Source: Dehalococcoidia bacterium (GTDB taxonomy: Bacteria; Chloroflexota; Dehalococcoidia; Tepidiformales; Tepidiformaceae). From it: a stretch of 64,000 nt of DNA. Of this stretch, positions 41,311 to 50,378 are shown piece by piece. Location: the NCBI GenBank assembly GCA_020853755.1, contig JADYYG010000062.1:124001-188000 (forward strand). Direction: 5' to 3'. A model generated the notes under the pieces. The model was not told where the DNA came from. It made no database searches and saw only the letters and a list, made by a program, of their open reading frames with translations. Position 1 is the first letter of the stretch. Every line of letters starts with the position of its first letter. Position numbers and translations under genes: made by a program.

Positions 41311-42366
41311 ATGATCAAACGATGGGCTCTCGCAGCCCTGGCCCTCCTCGCGCTCGCGGCGGCAACCGCATGCGGCGGCGATGACGACAGCGGAACGAAG
41401 GATACGGCTTCCCCGGCAGCATCCAGCCCGGCGGCAGGCGCTTCGACGGCGCCAAAGGAACTGAAGGACGTCACGGTCGGCTACATCCCGATCCTCATAG
41501 ACGCGCCGTTCTTCGTCGGCATCGAAAAGGGGTACTTCAAGGCCGAAGGCATCAACGTCAAGCTCGAACGGCTTGCCGGTGGCGCAGACATGCTCGTGCA
41601 GACGGCGGCCGGGAACTTCGATATCGGGTCGGGCGGCATCGGCGCAGCCGTGTTCAACGCAGCCGGCGCCGCGATCAAGGAGAAGAAGGACGTCCCATTC
41701 GAAATCGTGGCCCCGCTGCACTACGAGAAGCCGCCGGTGACCACGCCAATCGTCGTCAGCAAGGCGCGCTTTGATTCGGGCGAAATCACCAAGATCAGCG
41801 ACCTCAAGGGGAAGAAGGTCTCGATTAACGCCCGCGGGGCGAGCACCGAGTACTGGCTCGACCGGGCGCTGGCCAGCGGCGGCCTCGCCTACAAGGACGT
41901 CTCCCTCATGACCGTTGGCTTCGGCGACGTCGCCGCGGCACTCCAGAACAAGAGCATCGACGGCGCGATGCTGGGCGAACCGTTCGCCACCCTCGGCAAG
42001 GACCAGGGGCTCGTCCACGTGCTCAGCGACAGCTTCGTGAACGGCGACATGCCGACCGGCGTCTACTGGAACCGCGCCTGGGCGAAGAAGAACCCGGAGC
42101 TCGCAGCGGGCTTCCTGCGCGCCTACCTGAAGGCGGTGGCGGACCTTGAGAACGGAGGGTGGCAGGACCCGGCCATCCTCACCATCCTCGAGAAGTACAC
42201 GCAGGTCCCGGCCGACGTCATCAAGCGCAGCAACCGGCCGTACAACGACCCGTCAGGCAAGCTCAACCTCGACAGTTTCCGGAAGCAGGAAGCGTTCTTC
42301 CGCGGCCAGGGGCTGCTCACCTATGACGGCGAACTGGACTTCAACCTGTTTATGCGGACCAAATAG
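41311..42366 (+). CDS. ABC transporter substrate-binding lipoprotein (NMT1/SsuA-like)
   Basis: 351 residues from ATG 41311 after AAGGCAGG. Signal peptide with lipobox AATAC (Cys21), Asp/Ser/Ala-rich linker, then a type 2 binding fold of the NMT1/THI5/nitrate-sulfonate group: GYIPILIDAPFFVGIEKGYFKAEGINVKLERLAGGADMLVQTAAGNFDIGSGG. Relatives bind alkylsulfonates, nitrate, or pyrimidine thiamine precursors; the ligand cannot be chosen by eye. The ATPase and permease genes follow. Confidence 0.88.
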   Translation: MIKRWALAALALLALAAATACGGDDDSGTKDTASPAASSPAAGASTAPKELKDVTVGYIPILIDAPFFVGIEKGYFKAEGINVKLERLAGGADMLVQTAAGNFDIGSGGIGAAVFNAAGAAIKEKKDVPFEIVAPLHYEKPPVTTPIVVSKARFDSGEITKISDLKGKKVSINARGASTEYWLDRALASGGLAYKDVSLMTVGFGDVAAALQNKSIDGAMLGEPFATLGKDQGLVHVLSDSFVNGDMPTGVYWNRAWAKKNPELAAGFLRAYLKAVADLENGGWQDPAILTILEKYTQVPADVIKRSNRPYNDPSGKLNLDSFRKQEAFFRGQGLLTYDGELDFNLFMRTK

Positions 42367-42375
42367 CCACTGCGA

Positions 42376-43119
42376 ATGGTTGTTGCTGGCGCTCTCTCGC
42401 TCCGAAGCCTCTCCGTCTCCTATGGCGGGGCGGGAGGCCTCTGCGCCCTCGACGGGCTGGACCTCGACGCCGAGCCCGGCGAGTTTCACGCCATCCTCGG
42501 GCCGAGCGGGTGCGGCAAATCGACGCTCCTGAAGTGCCTGGCCGGGCTCATCCCGGCGACCTCAGGAACCATCGGCCTGCCGGGCGACGGCAGCGTGGCG
42601 TACGTGCCGCAGGGCAACTCCTGCTTCCCGTGGCTGCGGGCCGAAGAGAACGTGGCCTACGGGCTGAAGTTGCGCGGCACGCCGCGGGCTGAACGGCAAC
42701 GGCGCTCGCGCGAACTGCTGGACACGCTCGGCCTGACAGGGTTCGCGCGCGCCTTCCCGGCGAAGCTCTCGGAAGGCATGCGCCAGCGCGTGGCCATCGC
42801 GCGCGCCTTCGCGGTCGATGCGCCGCTGCTGCTCATGGACGAACCGCTCTCTGCGCTCGACTTCCAGACGAAGATCGCCGTCCAGGGCGAACTGCTCGCG
42901 CTCTGGCGGGAGCGGCGCTGCACGATCCTCTACGTCACGCACGACATCGATGAAGCGCTGGCGCTGGCCGACCGGGTGACGGTGCTGACCGGCCGCCCCG
43001 GCCGAGCCCGCGACACGGTGACCGTGCCCTTCGCGCGGCCGCGGGATTACGCCGGGCTCCGCGCCGAAGCGGGCTACCCCGAGCTCTTCCAGCGGCTCTA
43101 CCGGGGCCTCGAACCGTGA
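42376..43119 (+). CDS. ABC transporter ATP-binding protein (SsuB/TauB-like)
   Basis: 247 residues. Walker A LGPSGCGKST, Q-loop VPQGNSCFPWL, signature LSEGMRQRV (Gly-Gly replaced by Glu-Gly, as often in this branch), Walker B LLLMDEPLSALD and H-loop YVTHDIDEA. Energises the importer made with the lipoprotein before it and the permease after it. Stop overlaps the permease start by 4 bases. Confidence 0.92.
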   Translation: MVVAGALSLRSLSVSYGGAGGLCALDGLDLDAEPGEFHAILGPSGCGKSTLLKCLAGLIPATSGTIGLPGDGSVAYVPQGNSCFPWLRAEENVAYGLKLRGTPRAERQRRSRELLDTLGLTGFARAFPAKLSEGMRQRVAIARAFAVDAPLLLMDEPLSALDFQTKIAVQGELLALWRERRCTILYVTHDIDEALALADRVTVLTGRPGRARDTVTVPFARPRDYAGLRAEAGYPELFQRLYRGLEP

Positions 43120-43868
43120 CCGCCGGGCGCACCATCGCGCTCGGTCTCGTGCTGCCGCTGGCCCTGCTCGTCCTCTGGCAGGTGGCCTCGGACCGGGAGT
43201 GGATCAACCCGATCTTCTACCCCGCGCCGCTGCACGTCCTGGAGCGGACGTGGGACCAGGCGACGGACGGCCGCCTCGCGCACGACGCCCGCGTGACCAC
43301 TGGCCGGCTGCTGTGGGGGTTCCTCCTCGGCACCCTGCCGGGGCTCGTGGTCGGCGTGGCCGCCGGGGTTTCACGGGCGGTGCGCGACCTGACGTACCCG
43401 CTTGCTACGGCGCTTTATGTCGTCCCACGCATTGCGATGCTCCCGCTGGTCCTCGTCGCAATGGGCATCAACGACGAAGCGCGCGTCTTCATGGTCGCGT
43501 TCAGCGTCTTTTTCATCGTGTTCTTCAGCGCGCTGACCGGGGTCGAACAGGTCGACCGGGAGTGCATCGAGGCAGCGCGGGCGTTCGGCGCGGGCCGAGC
43601 CCGGCTGGGGTTGACGGTGCTTCTCCCGGGCGCCGCGCCGGCGGTCTTTTCCGGGCTGCGTGTGGCGATGGGCTTCGCGCTCATCGTCATCGTCGGCACC
43701 GAATTCCTGGCCGCGAACGACGGCCTCGGCGCGCGCATCTGGACGAGCTACCAGATCTTCGATTTCCCCTCGATGTACGCTGGAATCGTGGCGGTGACGG
43801 TGCTCGGCGTCCTCCTGGCGTGGGCGCTGCTGGGGCTCGAATGGCTGCTCGTGCCCTGGCGGCGGTAG
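43116..43868 (+). CDS. ABC transporter permease (SsuC/TauC-like)
   Basis: 250 residues, GTG start in a GTGA overlap. Six TM helices and the EAA loop ECIEAARAFGAGRARLGLTVLLPGAAPAVFSGLR. ALYVVPRIAMLPLVLVAMGINDEARVFMVAFSVFF is typical of nitrate/sulfonate/taurine permeases, which work as homodimers. Converges on dapB with a 2-base gap. Confidence 0.92.
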   Translation: MTAGRTIALGLVLPLALLVLWQVASDREWINPIFYPAPLHVLERTWDQATDGRLAHDARVTTGRLLWGFLLGTLPGLVVGVAAGVSRAVRDLTYPLATALYVVPRIAMLPLVLVAMGINDEARVFMVAFSVFFIVFFSALTGVEQVDRECIEAARAFGAGRARLGLTVLLPGAAPAVFSGLRVAMGFALIVIVGTEFLAANDGLGARIWTSYQIFDFPSMYAGIVAVTVLGVLLAWALLGLEWLLVPWRR

Positions 43869-43870
43869 GG

Positions 43871-44650
43871 CTACTTCAGGCCGAAGAGCGCATCGAGGCC
43901 GACGACCAGCCGGTCGAGTTTCATCACTTCGCGCGCGGCCATCATGACGCCGGGCATGAAGCTGTCGCGGCCCGTGGTGTCGTGCCGGATGGTGAGCGTC
44001 TGGCCGAGGCCGCCGAGGATGACCTCCTGGTGGGCGACGAGCCCGGGCAGGCGCACCGAATGCAGCGATACGCCCCCGAACGCTGCGCCGCGCGCGCCGG
44101 GCAACGGCTCCTTCTCCGAGTCGGAATGCTTGAAATCCCGGTCGCGGGCGGCGCGCATCAGTTCGGCGGTGGTCTTCGCGGTCCCGCTGGGCGAATCGAC
44201 CTTCATCTCGTGGTGCAGTTCGATAATCTCGGCGTATTCGAAGAACGGCGCGGCCTGCTTCGCGAAGTGCATCATGAGCACGGCGCCGATGGCGAAGTTC
44301 GCCGCCAACACGACGCCGGTCTTCGTACTTGCCGACTCGGATTCGAGCCAGCGCATGAAATCGTCGCTCAGCCCGGTGGTGCCGATAACCATGCGCACGC
44401 CCGACGCCAGGCAGGCCGGGGCCAGTTGCGGCGTCCAGGCAGCGTTCGTGAAGTCGATCACGACGTCTGGCTTCAGGTCTGCGATAGCGCGGGCGGCGTC
44501 GTTGTGGAGGGGGAGCCCTTCGAGGGCGCCAGGCTCGGCGAGGCCATCGACAAACCCAACCGGGACGAGGCCGGGTTCGGCCAGCACGGAGGCGGCAACC
44601 TGCCGGCCCATCTTTCCAGACCCGGAAATCAATACACGAAGTTCAGCCAT
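43871..44650 (-). CDS. dapB: 4-hydroxy-tetrahydrodipicolinate reductase
   Basis: 259 residues. NAD(P)H-dependent reductase of lysine/diaminopimelate synthesis. LRVLISGSGKMGRQVA (nucleotide binding), DVVIDFTNA, VIGTTGLS, the catalytic block IIELHHEMKVDSPSGTA (His-His and Lys) and the C-terminal GRDSFMPGVMMAAREV are present. Start fixed at ATG 44650 by TACAAT 6 bases upstream. dapA is not adjacent. Confidence 0.94.
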   Translation of the reverse strand: MAELRVLISGSGKMGRQVAASVLAEPGLVPVGFVDGLAEPGALEGLPLHNDAARAIADLKPDVVIDFTNAAWTPQLAPACLASGVRMVIGTTGLSDDFMRWLESESASTKTGVVLAANFAIGAVLMMHFAKQAAPFFEYAEIIELHHEMKVDSPSGTAKTTAELMRAARDRDFKHSDSEKEPLPGARGAAFGGVSLHSVRLPGLVAHQEVILGGLGQTLTIRHDTTGRDSFMPGVMMAAREVMKLDRLVVGLDALFGLK

Positions 44651-44656
44651 TGCGGG

Positions 44657-44662
44657 ATTGTA
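44657..44662 (-). promoter_or_regulatory. -10 box TACAAT of dapB
   Basis: Minus strand TACAAT, 6 bases, ATG at 44650; no RBS. It lies in the 20-base gap to the upstream gene, so dapB has its own promoter even though the PEP-domain gene runs the same way. Confidence 0.6.
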
Positions 44663-44670
44663 GCGCCCTG

Positions 44671-46194
44671 CTACGCGTCGATCGTGATCGTCCCGGCCGA
44701 ACCGTCGACCGTGACCATAGCGCCGTCGGGGATGCGGCGCGTGCCCAGGCGCGTGCCGACGACCGCTGGGATGCCGTACTCCCGGGCCTCGATGGCCGCA
44801 TGCGAGACGACCCCGCCTGCATCGGTCACCACGGCTGCGACAACCGCGAAGTACGGGCTCCATGGCGGGCTCGTCGACGGGCAGACGAGGATGTCGCCAT
44901 CCGCGAGGTCTTCGGCCTCATCGAGGGCAAGCACCACCCGCGCGCGTCCTCGGACGATGCCGGGGCTGGCAGCAATGCCCGTGACCGCCTCGGAAGTTGG
45001 CGCCGGGAGAGCGACGGCGCCGAACACGCTCCTCATCCAGGGGTTCATCATCCCAATCATCTCAAGAGGGATAGGCATGCCGAGGGTCATCGGGGCTTCG
45101 AGCTGGAGGTTCTCCTGCCACTCCGCCCGGCGTGCCCCCACCAGCGGGCGTGCATCGAGTTCCCCGGCCGCGGCCGCGAGCAGTTCCGAGCGATACAGGA
45201 AGAACACGTCGCCGGGCGCTTCGAGGACGCCAGCGTCGCGAAGCTTTTCGCCCAACGCCATAAACGCCCGGCGGACGCCGCCCATCGTCTTCAGCTGGTA
45301 GCGGGCGCGATGCTCGATCGCAGGGACGAAGTCGCGGCCCTGGCGCAGCGCCTCTTCGAAGCCGGCAACGTCCTCGGGTGACAGCCGCCCAAGGACGTCT
45401 TCGAGCACCGCTGCTGCGTTGTCGCGCCGGTTTTCGGAGCCGTGGGCCAGGTTCGCCGCTACTAACCGGAGGAGCGGCGCCGGGTCTTCGCTCCAGGCCG
45501 GCTCGTGCGGTTCGAGCCAGATGGCGATCTCGTCTTCGTGGTCCGCGAGGAAGCTGGTGAGGGCGGCCCTCCACGGTTCGTCAATGAGGCTGGCGGCGGC
45601 GGCGAACTCCCCGGCCCTGAGTGCTGCCTCGGCAGCCGGAGACTGGCGGGCAGCAGCGGTCAGCGCGTCGACATCGTGGCCGAAGGAGCGCGTTTCGGAG
45701 CCAGAACCGTGGAGGATGCCGGCCGCGAGCAGGTCGGCTTCGGCGCCGAAGCGGGCTTCGAGGAACTGGTGGAGGCGGTCAGCTTCGGAGTGGAGTTGCA
45801 TCCCGGCGAGGATGGAATGCCCCACCGCGGCCATCACCTCGGGCATCGCGGCTTCCGCGAAGGCGGCCAGTTCCGCCGCAGTCATCGCACCGTAGTCCGC
45901 GTTTCGCAGCTTCGCGTAGACCCCCTGCAGTTCAGGGAAGAACACGGTCTCCCAGTTCCGCAGCGCCTCACCCGGCGGAAACGCGGGCGGCGGCCCCGGC
46001 GGCCCGCCCATGCGCGAACTGTAGGCGTACCCATTCACGATCGTTCCCTGCAGGCCGAGCGGGTTGTGGGAGATGAATTCGACGGTGATGTCCCCGGACA
46101 ACGGCGGCAGGGCCCGGGGCGTATGCACGAGGTCCCGGATCCAGAAGCGCGCGGCCATGGCCGGGTCTGGCAGGGTGAAGGCTTTGGGTTGCAT
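44671..46194 (-). CDS. PEP-utilizing-enzyme mobile-domain protein
   Basis: 507 residues from ATG 46194 after GGGGGAG. The C-terminal 80 residues are the phosphohistidine swivelling domain of PEP synthase/pyruvate phosphate dikinase (SPPWSPYFAVVAAVVTDAGGVVSHAAIEAREYGIPAVVG, with the catalytic His). The first 420 residues are largely helical and resemble the central part of rifampin-phosphotransferase or phenylphosphate-synthase-like proteins. There is no ATP-grasp domain, so a partner would have to supply the phosphate. Role unknown. Confidence 0.75.
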   Translation of the reverse strand: MQPKAFTLPDPAMAARFWIRDLVHTPRALPPLSGDITVEFISHNPLGLQGTIVNGYAYSSRMGGPPGPPPAFPPGEALRNWETVFFPELQGVYAKLRNADYGAMTAAELAAFAEAAMPEVMAAVGHSILAGMQLHSEADRLHQFLEARFGAEADLLAAGILHGSGSETRSFGHDVDALTAAARQSPAAEAALRAGEFAAAASLIDEPWRAALTSFLADHEDEIAIWLEPHEPAWSEDPAPLLRLVAANLAHGSENRRDNAAAVLEDVLGRLSPEDVAGFEEALRQGRDFVPAIEHRARYQLKTMGGVRRAFMALGEKLRDAGVLEAPGDVFFLYRSELLAAAAGELDARPLVGARRAEWQENLQLEAPMTLGMPIPLEMIGMMNPWMRSVFGAVALPAPTSEAVTGIAASPGIVRGRARVVLALDEAEDLADGDILVCPSTSPPWSPYFAVVAAVVTDAGGVVSHAAIEAREYGIPAVVGTRLGTRRIPDGAMVTVDGSAGTITIDA

Positions 46195-46284
46195 CCGACT
46201 CCCCCGAGAGGATGGCGCATCCTCGCATTCGAGTGCGGACGGAGACAAGACTCCCGCGCCTTGACCACCGCAACGAAAAGCAGG

Positions 46285-46405
46285 ACAGTCAGTGGCGACA
46301 ATCGTTTCCGGAGAGGGCTCCGGGGTAAGCCGGTGAGATTCCGGCGCTGTGCCGCAACTGTAAGGCCGCCACGGCCGAAGCCAGAAAACCCGCCCTCGTC
46401 CGCTG
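46285..46405 (+). ncRNA. Cobalamin (adenosylcobalamin-class) riboswitch aptamer
   Basis: Conserved core clearly readable: GCCGGTGAGATTCCGGCGC (46329-46347), GCCGCAACTGTAA (46351-46363) and the B12-box region GAAGCCAGAAAACCCGCC (46377-46394). It sits upstream of the ECF operon at 46539-52039 and is followed by an intrinsic terminator at 46456-46483, so B12 binding should stop transcription. Boundaries are approximate. Confidence 0.93.
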
Positions 46406-46455
46406 CCGATGATCCTTCGCGCGAAAGGGGTCGGGAATGGTTCGTATTACCTGAC

Positions 46456-46483
46456 ACCCGCCAATCATGGCGGGTTTTCTTTT
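46456..46483 (+). terminator. Intrinsic terminator of the cobalamin riboswitch
   Basis: ACCCGCCA (46456-46463), loop ATCA, TGGCGGGT (46468-46475), then a T-rich run TTTTCTTTT overlapping the last pair. It lies between the aptamer and the first ORF, as expected for a transcriptional OFF switch. A hairpin at about 46410-46436 between aptamer and terminator may take part in the switch. Confidence 0.9.
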
Positions 46484-46538
46484 CCCGCACCGTCCGCTCA
46501 CGCCCGCGAGGGCCTGAACCACCACCAAGGATGTCGAT

Positions 46539-47708
46539 TTGCGAAAGTTCGCTCTCCTCGCGCTCTGCGCGCTGGCTGCGTTGCCCGCCATGTTCGCCGC
46601 AGCAGCCACCACTGAAAGCACCGCCGTGCTCAACGGCGCAGCCTATCTCCGCACCCAGCAGAAGCCTGATGGCTCGTACTCTGGCGCGCTCGGCCAGACC
46701 ATGGACGCCGTGTTCGCCATCCGATCGGCCGGTTACGACCCCGCGAAGGAAACGGTCGACGGGAAGAGCCCGGCCGACTACCTGAAGGCCCAGCTCGCGA
46801 CCGAAGCGCGGGTCCCCGTGCTTGCCAAGGCGGCCCTTGCGGCGCGCGCCCTCGGCCTCGACCCGCGCGCGACCGGCGGCGTCGACCTCATCGCGAAGAC
46901 CACCGCAGCGTACGACAGCGCGACCGGCGCCTATGCGGGCGACGACTTCAGCCAGTCGATCGTCATGATCGGCCTTGCATGCACCGGCAATACCGTGCCA
47001 GCTGGCGCGGCGGCCGCCCTGGTCAAGAACCAGATCGCCGATAGCGGCGGCTGGGGCTTCGGCGGCTTCGCCGACCCGGATACCACGGCCATCGCCGTCC
47101 AGGCTCTGCTCGCCGCCGGAACCGCGAAGACCGACGCCTCGATTACGAAGGCGGTCGCCTTCTTCCATGCCACCCAGGGCAGCGACGGCGGCTGGGGTTT
47201 CGATCCCAGCGCTTCGAACGCGTCCTCGACGGCCTACGTCATCCAGGCGCTCATCGCCCTCGGTGAGAACCCGTCCGCGGCCGGCTGGCAGAAGGACGGC
47301 GTTTCGCCCATCGCCTATCTGCTCTCGCAGCAGGAGGCTGACGGATCATTCAAGGGCTTCGACCCGGTGGTGGGCACGAACCAGGCCCTGCCGCCGCTGG
47401 CTGGCCGAACCTTCTGCAACGCAGCGGATACGCCGATCACGCTGACGCGGCCAACGCCGACCGCGACTCCTTCACCGACGGTTGCGACGCCGACGGCAAC
47501 GGTTCCCACAGCCACGGCGACGCCGCCGACCACCGCGCCGAGCGCCACGACCGCACCGGCCACGCCGAGCGTTGCCCCGCGGCCGCCGGCCACCGGCAAC
47601 ACCGCTGTGAGCGCGGAATCGAACGACCCGCTGCTGCTCGCAGGCGGCGCCATCCTGGTCCTCGCTCTCGTTGGCGCGGCTACCTGGGGCGCGGCCCGGC
47701 ACAGCTGA
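46539..47708 (+). CDS. Secreted intrinsic-factor alpha-domain-like (prenyltransferase-repeat) protein, first gene of B12 operon
   Basis: 389 residues, TTG start after AAGGATG. Signal peptide (about 1-22). Residues about 25-290 contain repeats of the alpha/alpha-barrel seen in prenyltransferases, squalene cyclases and the alpha domain of intrinsic factor/transcobalamin: QQKPDGSYSG, DSGGWGFGGFADPDTTAIAVQALLAAG, SDGGWGFDPSASNASSTAYVIQALIALG. A Thr/Pro-rich stalk of about 60 residues, then PPATGN, a TM helix (about 363-383) and AARHS. So it is displayed outside the membrane. Control by a B12 riboswitch and ECF genes downstream point to corrinoid binding. Confidence 0.82.
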   Translation: MRKFALLALCALAALPAMFAAAATTESTAVLNGAAYLRTQQKPDGSYSGALGQTMDAVFAIRSAGYDPAKETVDGKSPADYLKAQLATEARVPVLAKAALAARALGLDPRATGGVDLIAKTTAAYDSATGAYAGDDFSQSIVMIGLACTGNTVPAGAAAALVKNQIADSGGWGFGGFADPDTTAIAVQALLAAGTAKTDASITKAVAFFHATQGSDGGWGFDPSASNASSTAYVIQALIALGENPSAAGWQKDGVSPIAYLLSQQEADGSFKGFDPVVGTNQALPPLAGRTFCNAADTPITLTRPTPTATPSPTVATPTATVPTATATPPTTAPSATTAPATPSVAPRPPATGNTAVSAESNDPLLLAGGAILVLALVGAATWGAARHS

Positions 47709-47709
47709 G

Positions 47710-48801
47710 ATGACTCCCGGGGCATGGATCGCCTGGGTCACGCTGGTCATGGTGGTGGCGCTTGCCACCACCAATCCGCTGTACCTCGGCATCGTGCTCC
47801 TCTGTGTAGTGCTGGTCGCGGCGTTCGCGCCGCGCACCGGCACGGGCGCCACCAGCTTCCGCGCACTCGTCGTCTTCGGCCTCGTGATGATGGCTGTCTC
47901 GCTGTTCGTGGCAACGGTGAACGGAAGCTACGGCGACCACGTGCTCTTCACGGTCCCCGGACCGAGCATTCCCCGCTGGCTCGGAGGCCTCCACCTTGGT
48001 GGGCCGGTGAGCGCCGAAGGCCTCGCCGCCGCCTCTATCCGGGGCACGGCCATCCTCTGCGTGCTGTTCGCGTTCGGGGTGTTCAACGGTGCGGTCAGCC
48101 CTCATCGGGTGCTGCGTTCGACGCCTGCCGCGCTCTTCCACGCGAGCCTCATCGTCACGGTGGGGCTGACGCTCCTGCCGTCGAGCATCGAAGACCTCCG
48201 CCGGATCCGCGAGATGCGGGCGCTTCGCGGCGCGCGAACGGGCGTGCGCGAACTGCCCGCACTCGTGGTGCCGGCCGTCATCGGCGGCCTCGAACGCTCG
48301 ATGCGGCTGGCTGAGGCGATGGAGGCCCGAGGCTACGCAGCCTCGGCCCGGCCTCCGCTGCTCCCCCGGCTGGCGGCGGCGGCTTCGGCCCCGTTGCTCA
48401 TCGCTGCCTCGTGGACCTGGTTCTATAGCGAAGACTGGCGGTGGCTCGGCGCGGTGTTCGCGCTCGCGGGAGCCGGTTGCCTCGGCTGGTGGTTCGTCGC
48501 TGCCAACCGCGCCCAGCGGACCACACGATTCCGCACGGAACCAACACCGCTTGTCGAACGCCTCGCCATCGTGGCTTCGCTGGCCGGGTGCGTGGCCGTT
48601 CTCGCGCTTCGCTTCCTCGGCGAGGCGAACATGACCTACAACCCGTTCGCCGGCCTGCCACCGCTGACCATGAGTCCCCTCGGCGCGGCGGTCGCGCTGC
48701 TCTGCGCGTGGCCTGCCGCGGTCCTCCTCTTCCAGCCGGACGCGACCACCGAACGCGCACCCGAAGCAGAGCCATCCTTCGCCCAGGACCCGGCACGATG
48801 A
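47710..48801 (+). CDS. ECF transporter T component (EcfT/CbiQ family)
   Basis: 363 residues. Hydrophobic N-terminal helices (TPGAWIAWVTLVMVVALATTNPLYLGIVLLC) and the two coupling-helix Ala-Arg-Gly motifs: EMRALRGARTG and AEAMEARGYAAS, which dock on the ATPases. Two further C-terminal TM segments after about residue 225. One base after the previous stop; its own stop overlaps the next gene (ATGA). Scaffold of the ECF module. Confidence 0.92.
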   Translation: MTPGAWIAWVTLVMVVALATTNPLYLGIVLLCVVLVAAFAPRTGTGATSFRALVVFGLVMMAVSLFVATVNGSYGDHVLFTVPGPSIPRWLGGLHLGGPVSAEGLAAASIRGTAILCVLFAFGVFNGAVSPHRVLRSTPAALFHASLIVTVGLTLLPSSIEDLRRIREMRALRGARTGVRELPALVVPAVIGGLERSMRLAEAMEARGYAASARPPLLPRLAAAASAPLLIAASWTWFYSEDWRWLGAVFALAGAGCLGWWFVAANRAQRTTRFRTEPTPLVERLAIVASLAGCVAVLALRFLGEANMTYNPFAGLPPLTMSPLGAAVALLCAWPAAVLLFQPDATTERAPEAEPSFAQDPAR

Positions 48802-50378
48802 CGCTCGCCACCATTGCCGGCCTCTCCTACTGGTACCCCGGGTCCGAGGCGCCCGCCCTGCGCGACATCAACCTCACCCTCGAAAGTGGCGACTTCGCAC
48901 TCCTCGCCGGGCGCTCCGCGGGCGGAAAATCGACGCTCCTGCGGGTCTTCAACGGCCTCGTCCCGCAGTTCCATGGCGGTCGAATGACCGGCCTGGCCAC
49001 GGTTGCCGGGCACAACCCGGCGCGCACACCCTCGCGCCAGATGGCGCTGACCGCGGGCATGGTGTTCCAGGAGCCGGAAGCCCAGGCCGTCGCCGAAACA
49101 GTCGAGGAAGAGGTCGCATTCGGACTCGAACAACAGGCCGTCGAACGTTCGGAAATTGCCCGGCGGCTCGATGCGGCGCTCGGCGCGATCAGCATCGAAC
49201 ACCTGCGGCACAGGCGGCTGCACACCCTGTCCGGGGGCGAGCGGCAGCGGGTGGCGCTGGCCTCCGTCCTTGCCCTCGAACCGCGCCTGCTCCTGCTCGA
49301 CGAGCCGACATCGCAACTCGATCCGGCCGGCGCAGAGGCGCTCGTCGCCGCCCTCGAACGGACACGCCAGCAGCGGGATGTTTGCATCCTCGTGGCCGAA
49401 CACCGGCTCGAACGCCTGCTGCCGTCGGTCAACCGAGTGGTCGAAGTCGCGGGTGGCGCAGCGACCGCCATGACCGCCGAAGAGGCGGCGCTGGGCCTCG
49501 AGTCCGTCCCGCCGGCAACGTGGCTCGCGCGCACCCATGCCGGATCGCCCGCAATCAGCCTCGAAGCGGCCCGGCGCGTGCTCCCGGCGCTGGCTGCAGC
49601 CGCCATTGCACCGCCGGCGCCGGGCGACGCGCTGCTCGAGGCCGCAGGGCTGACCGTGGCGTACGGCGAGCACATCGCACTCCGCGACGCTTCGTTCACC
49701 CTTCGCGAGGGAGAGGTCGTGGCGCTCACCGGCGCGAACGGGAGTGGTAAAAGCACCCTCTTCCGGGCGCTCACCGGGCTGGCGCGGCTCCACGCGGGGA
49801 CGTTCCGCTACCCGCGGCACGGGACGGACCAGGGTTCTGGAACGCGAGCGATCACGGCGAACGCGGGCCTCGTCCCCCAGGACCCGGCGATCGCGCTGTA
49901 CCACGAATCGGTGCGCGAAGAACTCGCCGAGACGCTGCGGAACCGGGGCAAGCATCGTCCTGCGCCCGCCGACGTAACCGCAACGGCCGCTCGCTGGGGC
50001 ATCGAGCAGCTTGCGGCGGCGAACCCGCGCGATGTTTCGGTCGGTCAACAGCAACGGGTTGCAATTGCGGCGATGCTCGCGCACGACCCCGCGGTCTGGC
50101 TCCTTGATGAACCGACGCGCGGCGCCGACGGCCCGGCGAAAGCGTGGCTCGCAGGCCGTCTCCGCGAGCATGCAGCAGGCGGCGGCGCAGCGATTGTCGC
50201 CACCCACGATGTCGAATCAGCCGCCCAATACGCGACGCGCGTGGTCGGCCTTCGCGAGGGCGTCATCGAGTTCGACCTGCCCGCGCGACAGGCGTTCGCA
50301 GCCGATGGCCCGTTGCCAACGCAAACGGCGCGGCTCGTGCCCGGCGCAATCACCATCGACGAGGTGCGGCGTGCCTGA
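48798..50378 (+). CDS. ECF transporter ATPase, fused A and A' subunits
   Basis: 526 residues with two ABC domains in one chain. First (about 1-235): Walker A AGRSAGGKST, Q-loop FQEPEAQAV, LSGGERQRV, LLLLDEPTSQLD. Second (about 285-520): GANGSGKST, VPQDPAIALY, VSVGQQQRV (altered signature), VWLLDEPTRGAD. Q-loop followed by Glu-Pro or Asp-Pro is the usual ECF A/A' pattern. Fusion makes the heterodimer obligatory. Stop overlaps the start of the DUF4430 gene by 8 bases. Confidence 0.93.
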   Translation: MTLATIAGLSYWYPGSEAPALRDINLTLESGDFALLAGRSAGGKSTLLRVFNGLVPQFHGGRMTGLATVAGHNPARTPSRQMALTAGMVFQEPEAQAVAETVEEEVAFGLEQQAVERSEIARRLDAALGAISIEHLRHRRLHTLSGGERQRVALASVLALEPRLLLLDEPTSQLDPAGAEALVAALERTRQQRDVCILVAEHRLERLLPSVNRVVEVAGGAATAMTAEEAALGLESVPPATWLARTHAGSPAISLEAARRVLPALAAAAIAPPAPGDALLEAAGLTVAYGEHIALRDASFTLREGEVVALTGANGSGKSTLFRALTGLARLHAGTFRYPRHGTDQGSGTRAITANAGLVPQDPAIALYHESVREELAETLRNRGKHRPAPADVTATAARWGIEQLAAANPRDVSVGQQQRVAIAAMLAHDPAVWLLDEPTRGADGPAKAWLAGRLREHAAGGGAAIVATHDVESAAQYATRVVGLREGVIEFDLPARQAFAADGPLPTQTARLVPGAITIDEVRRA

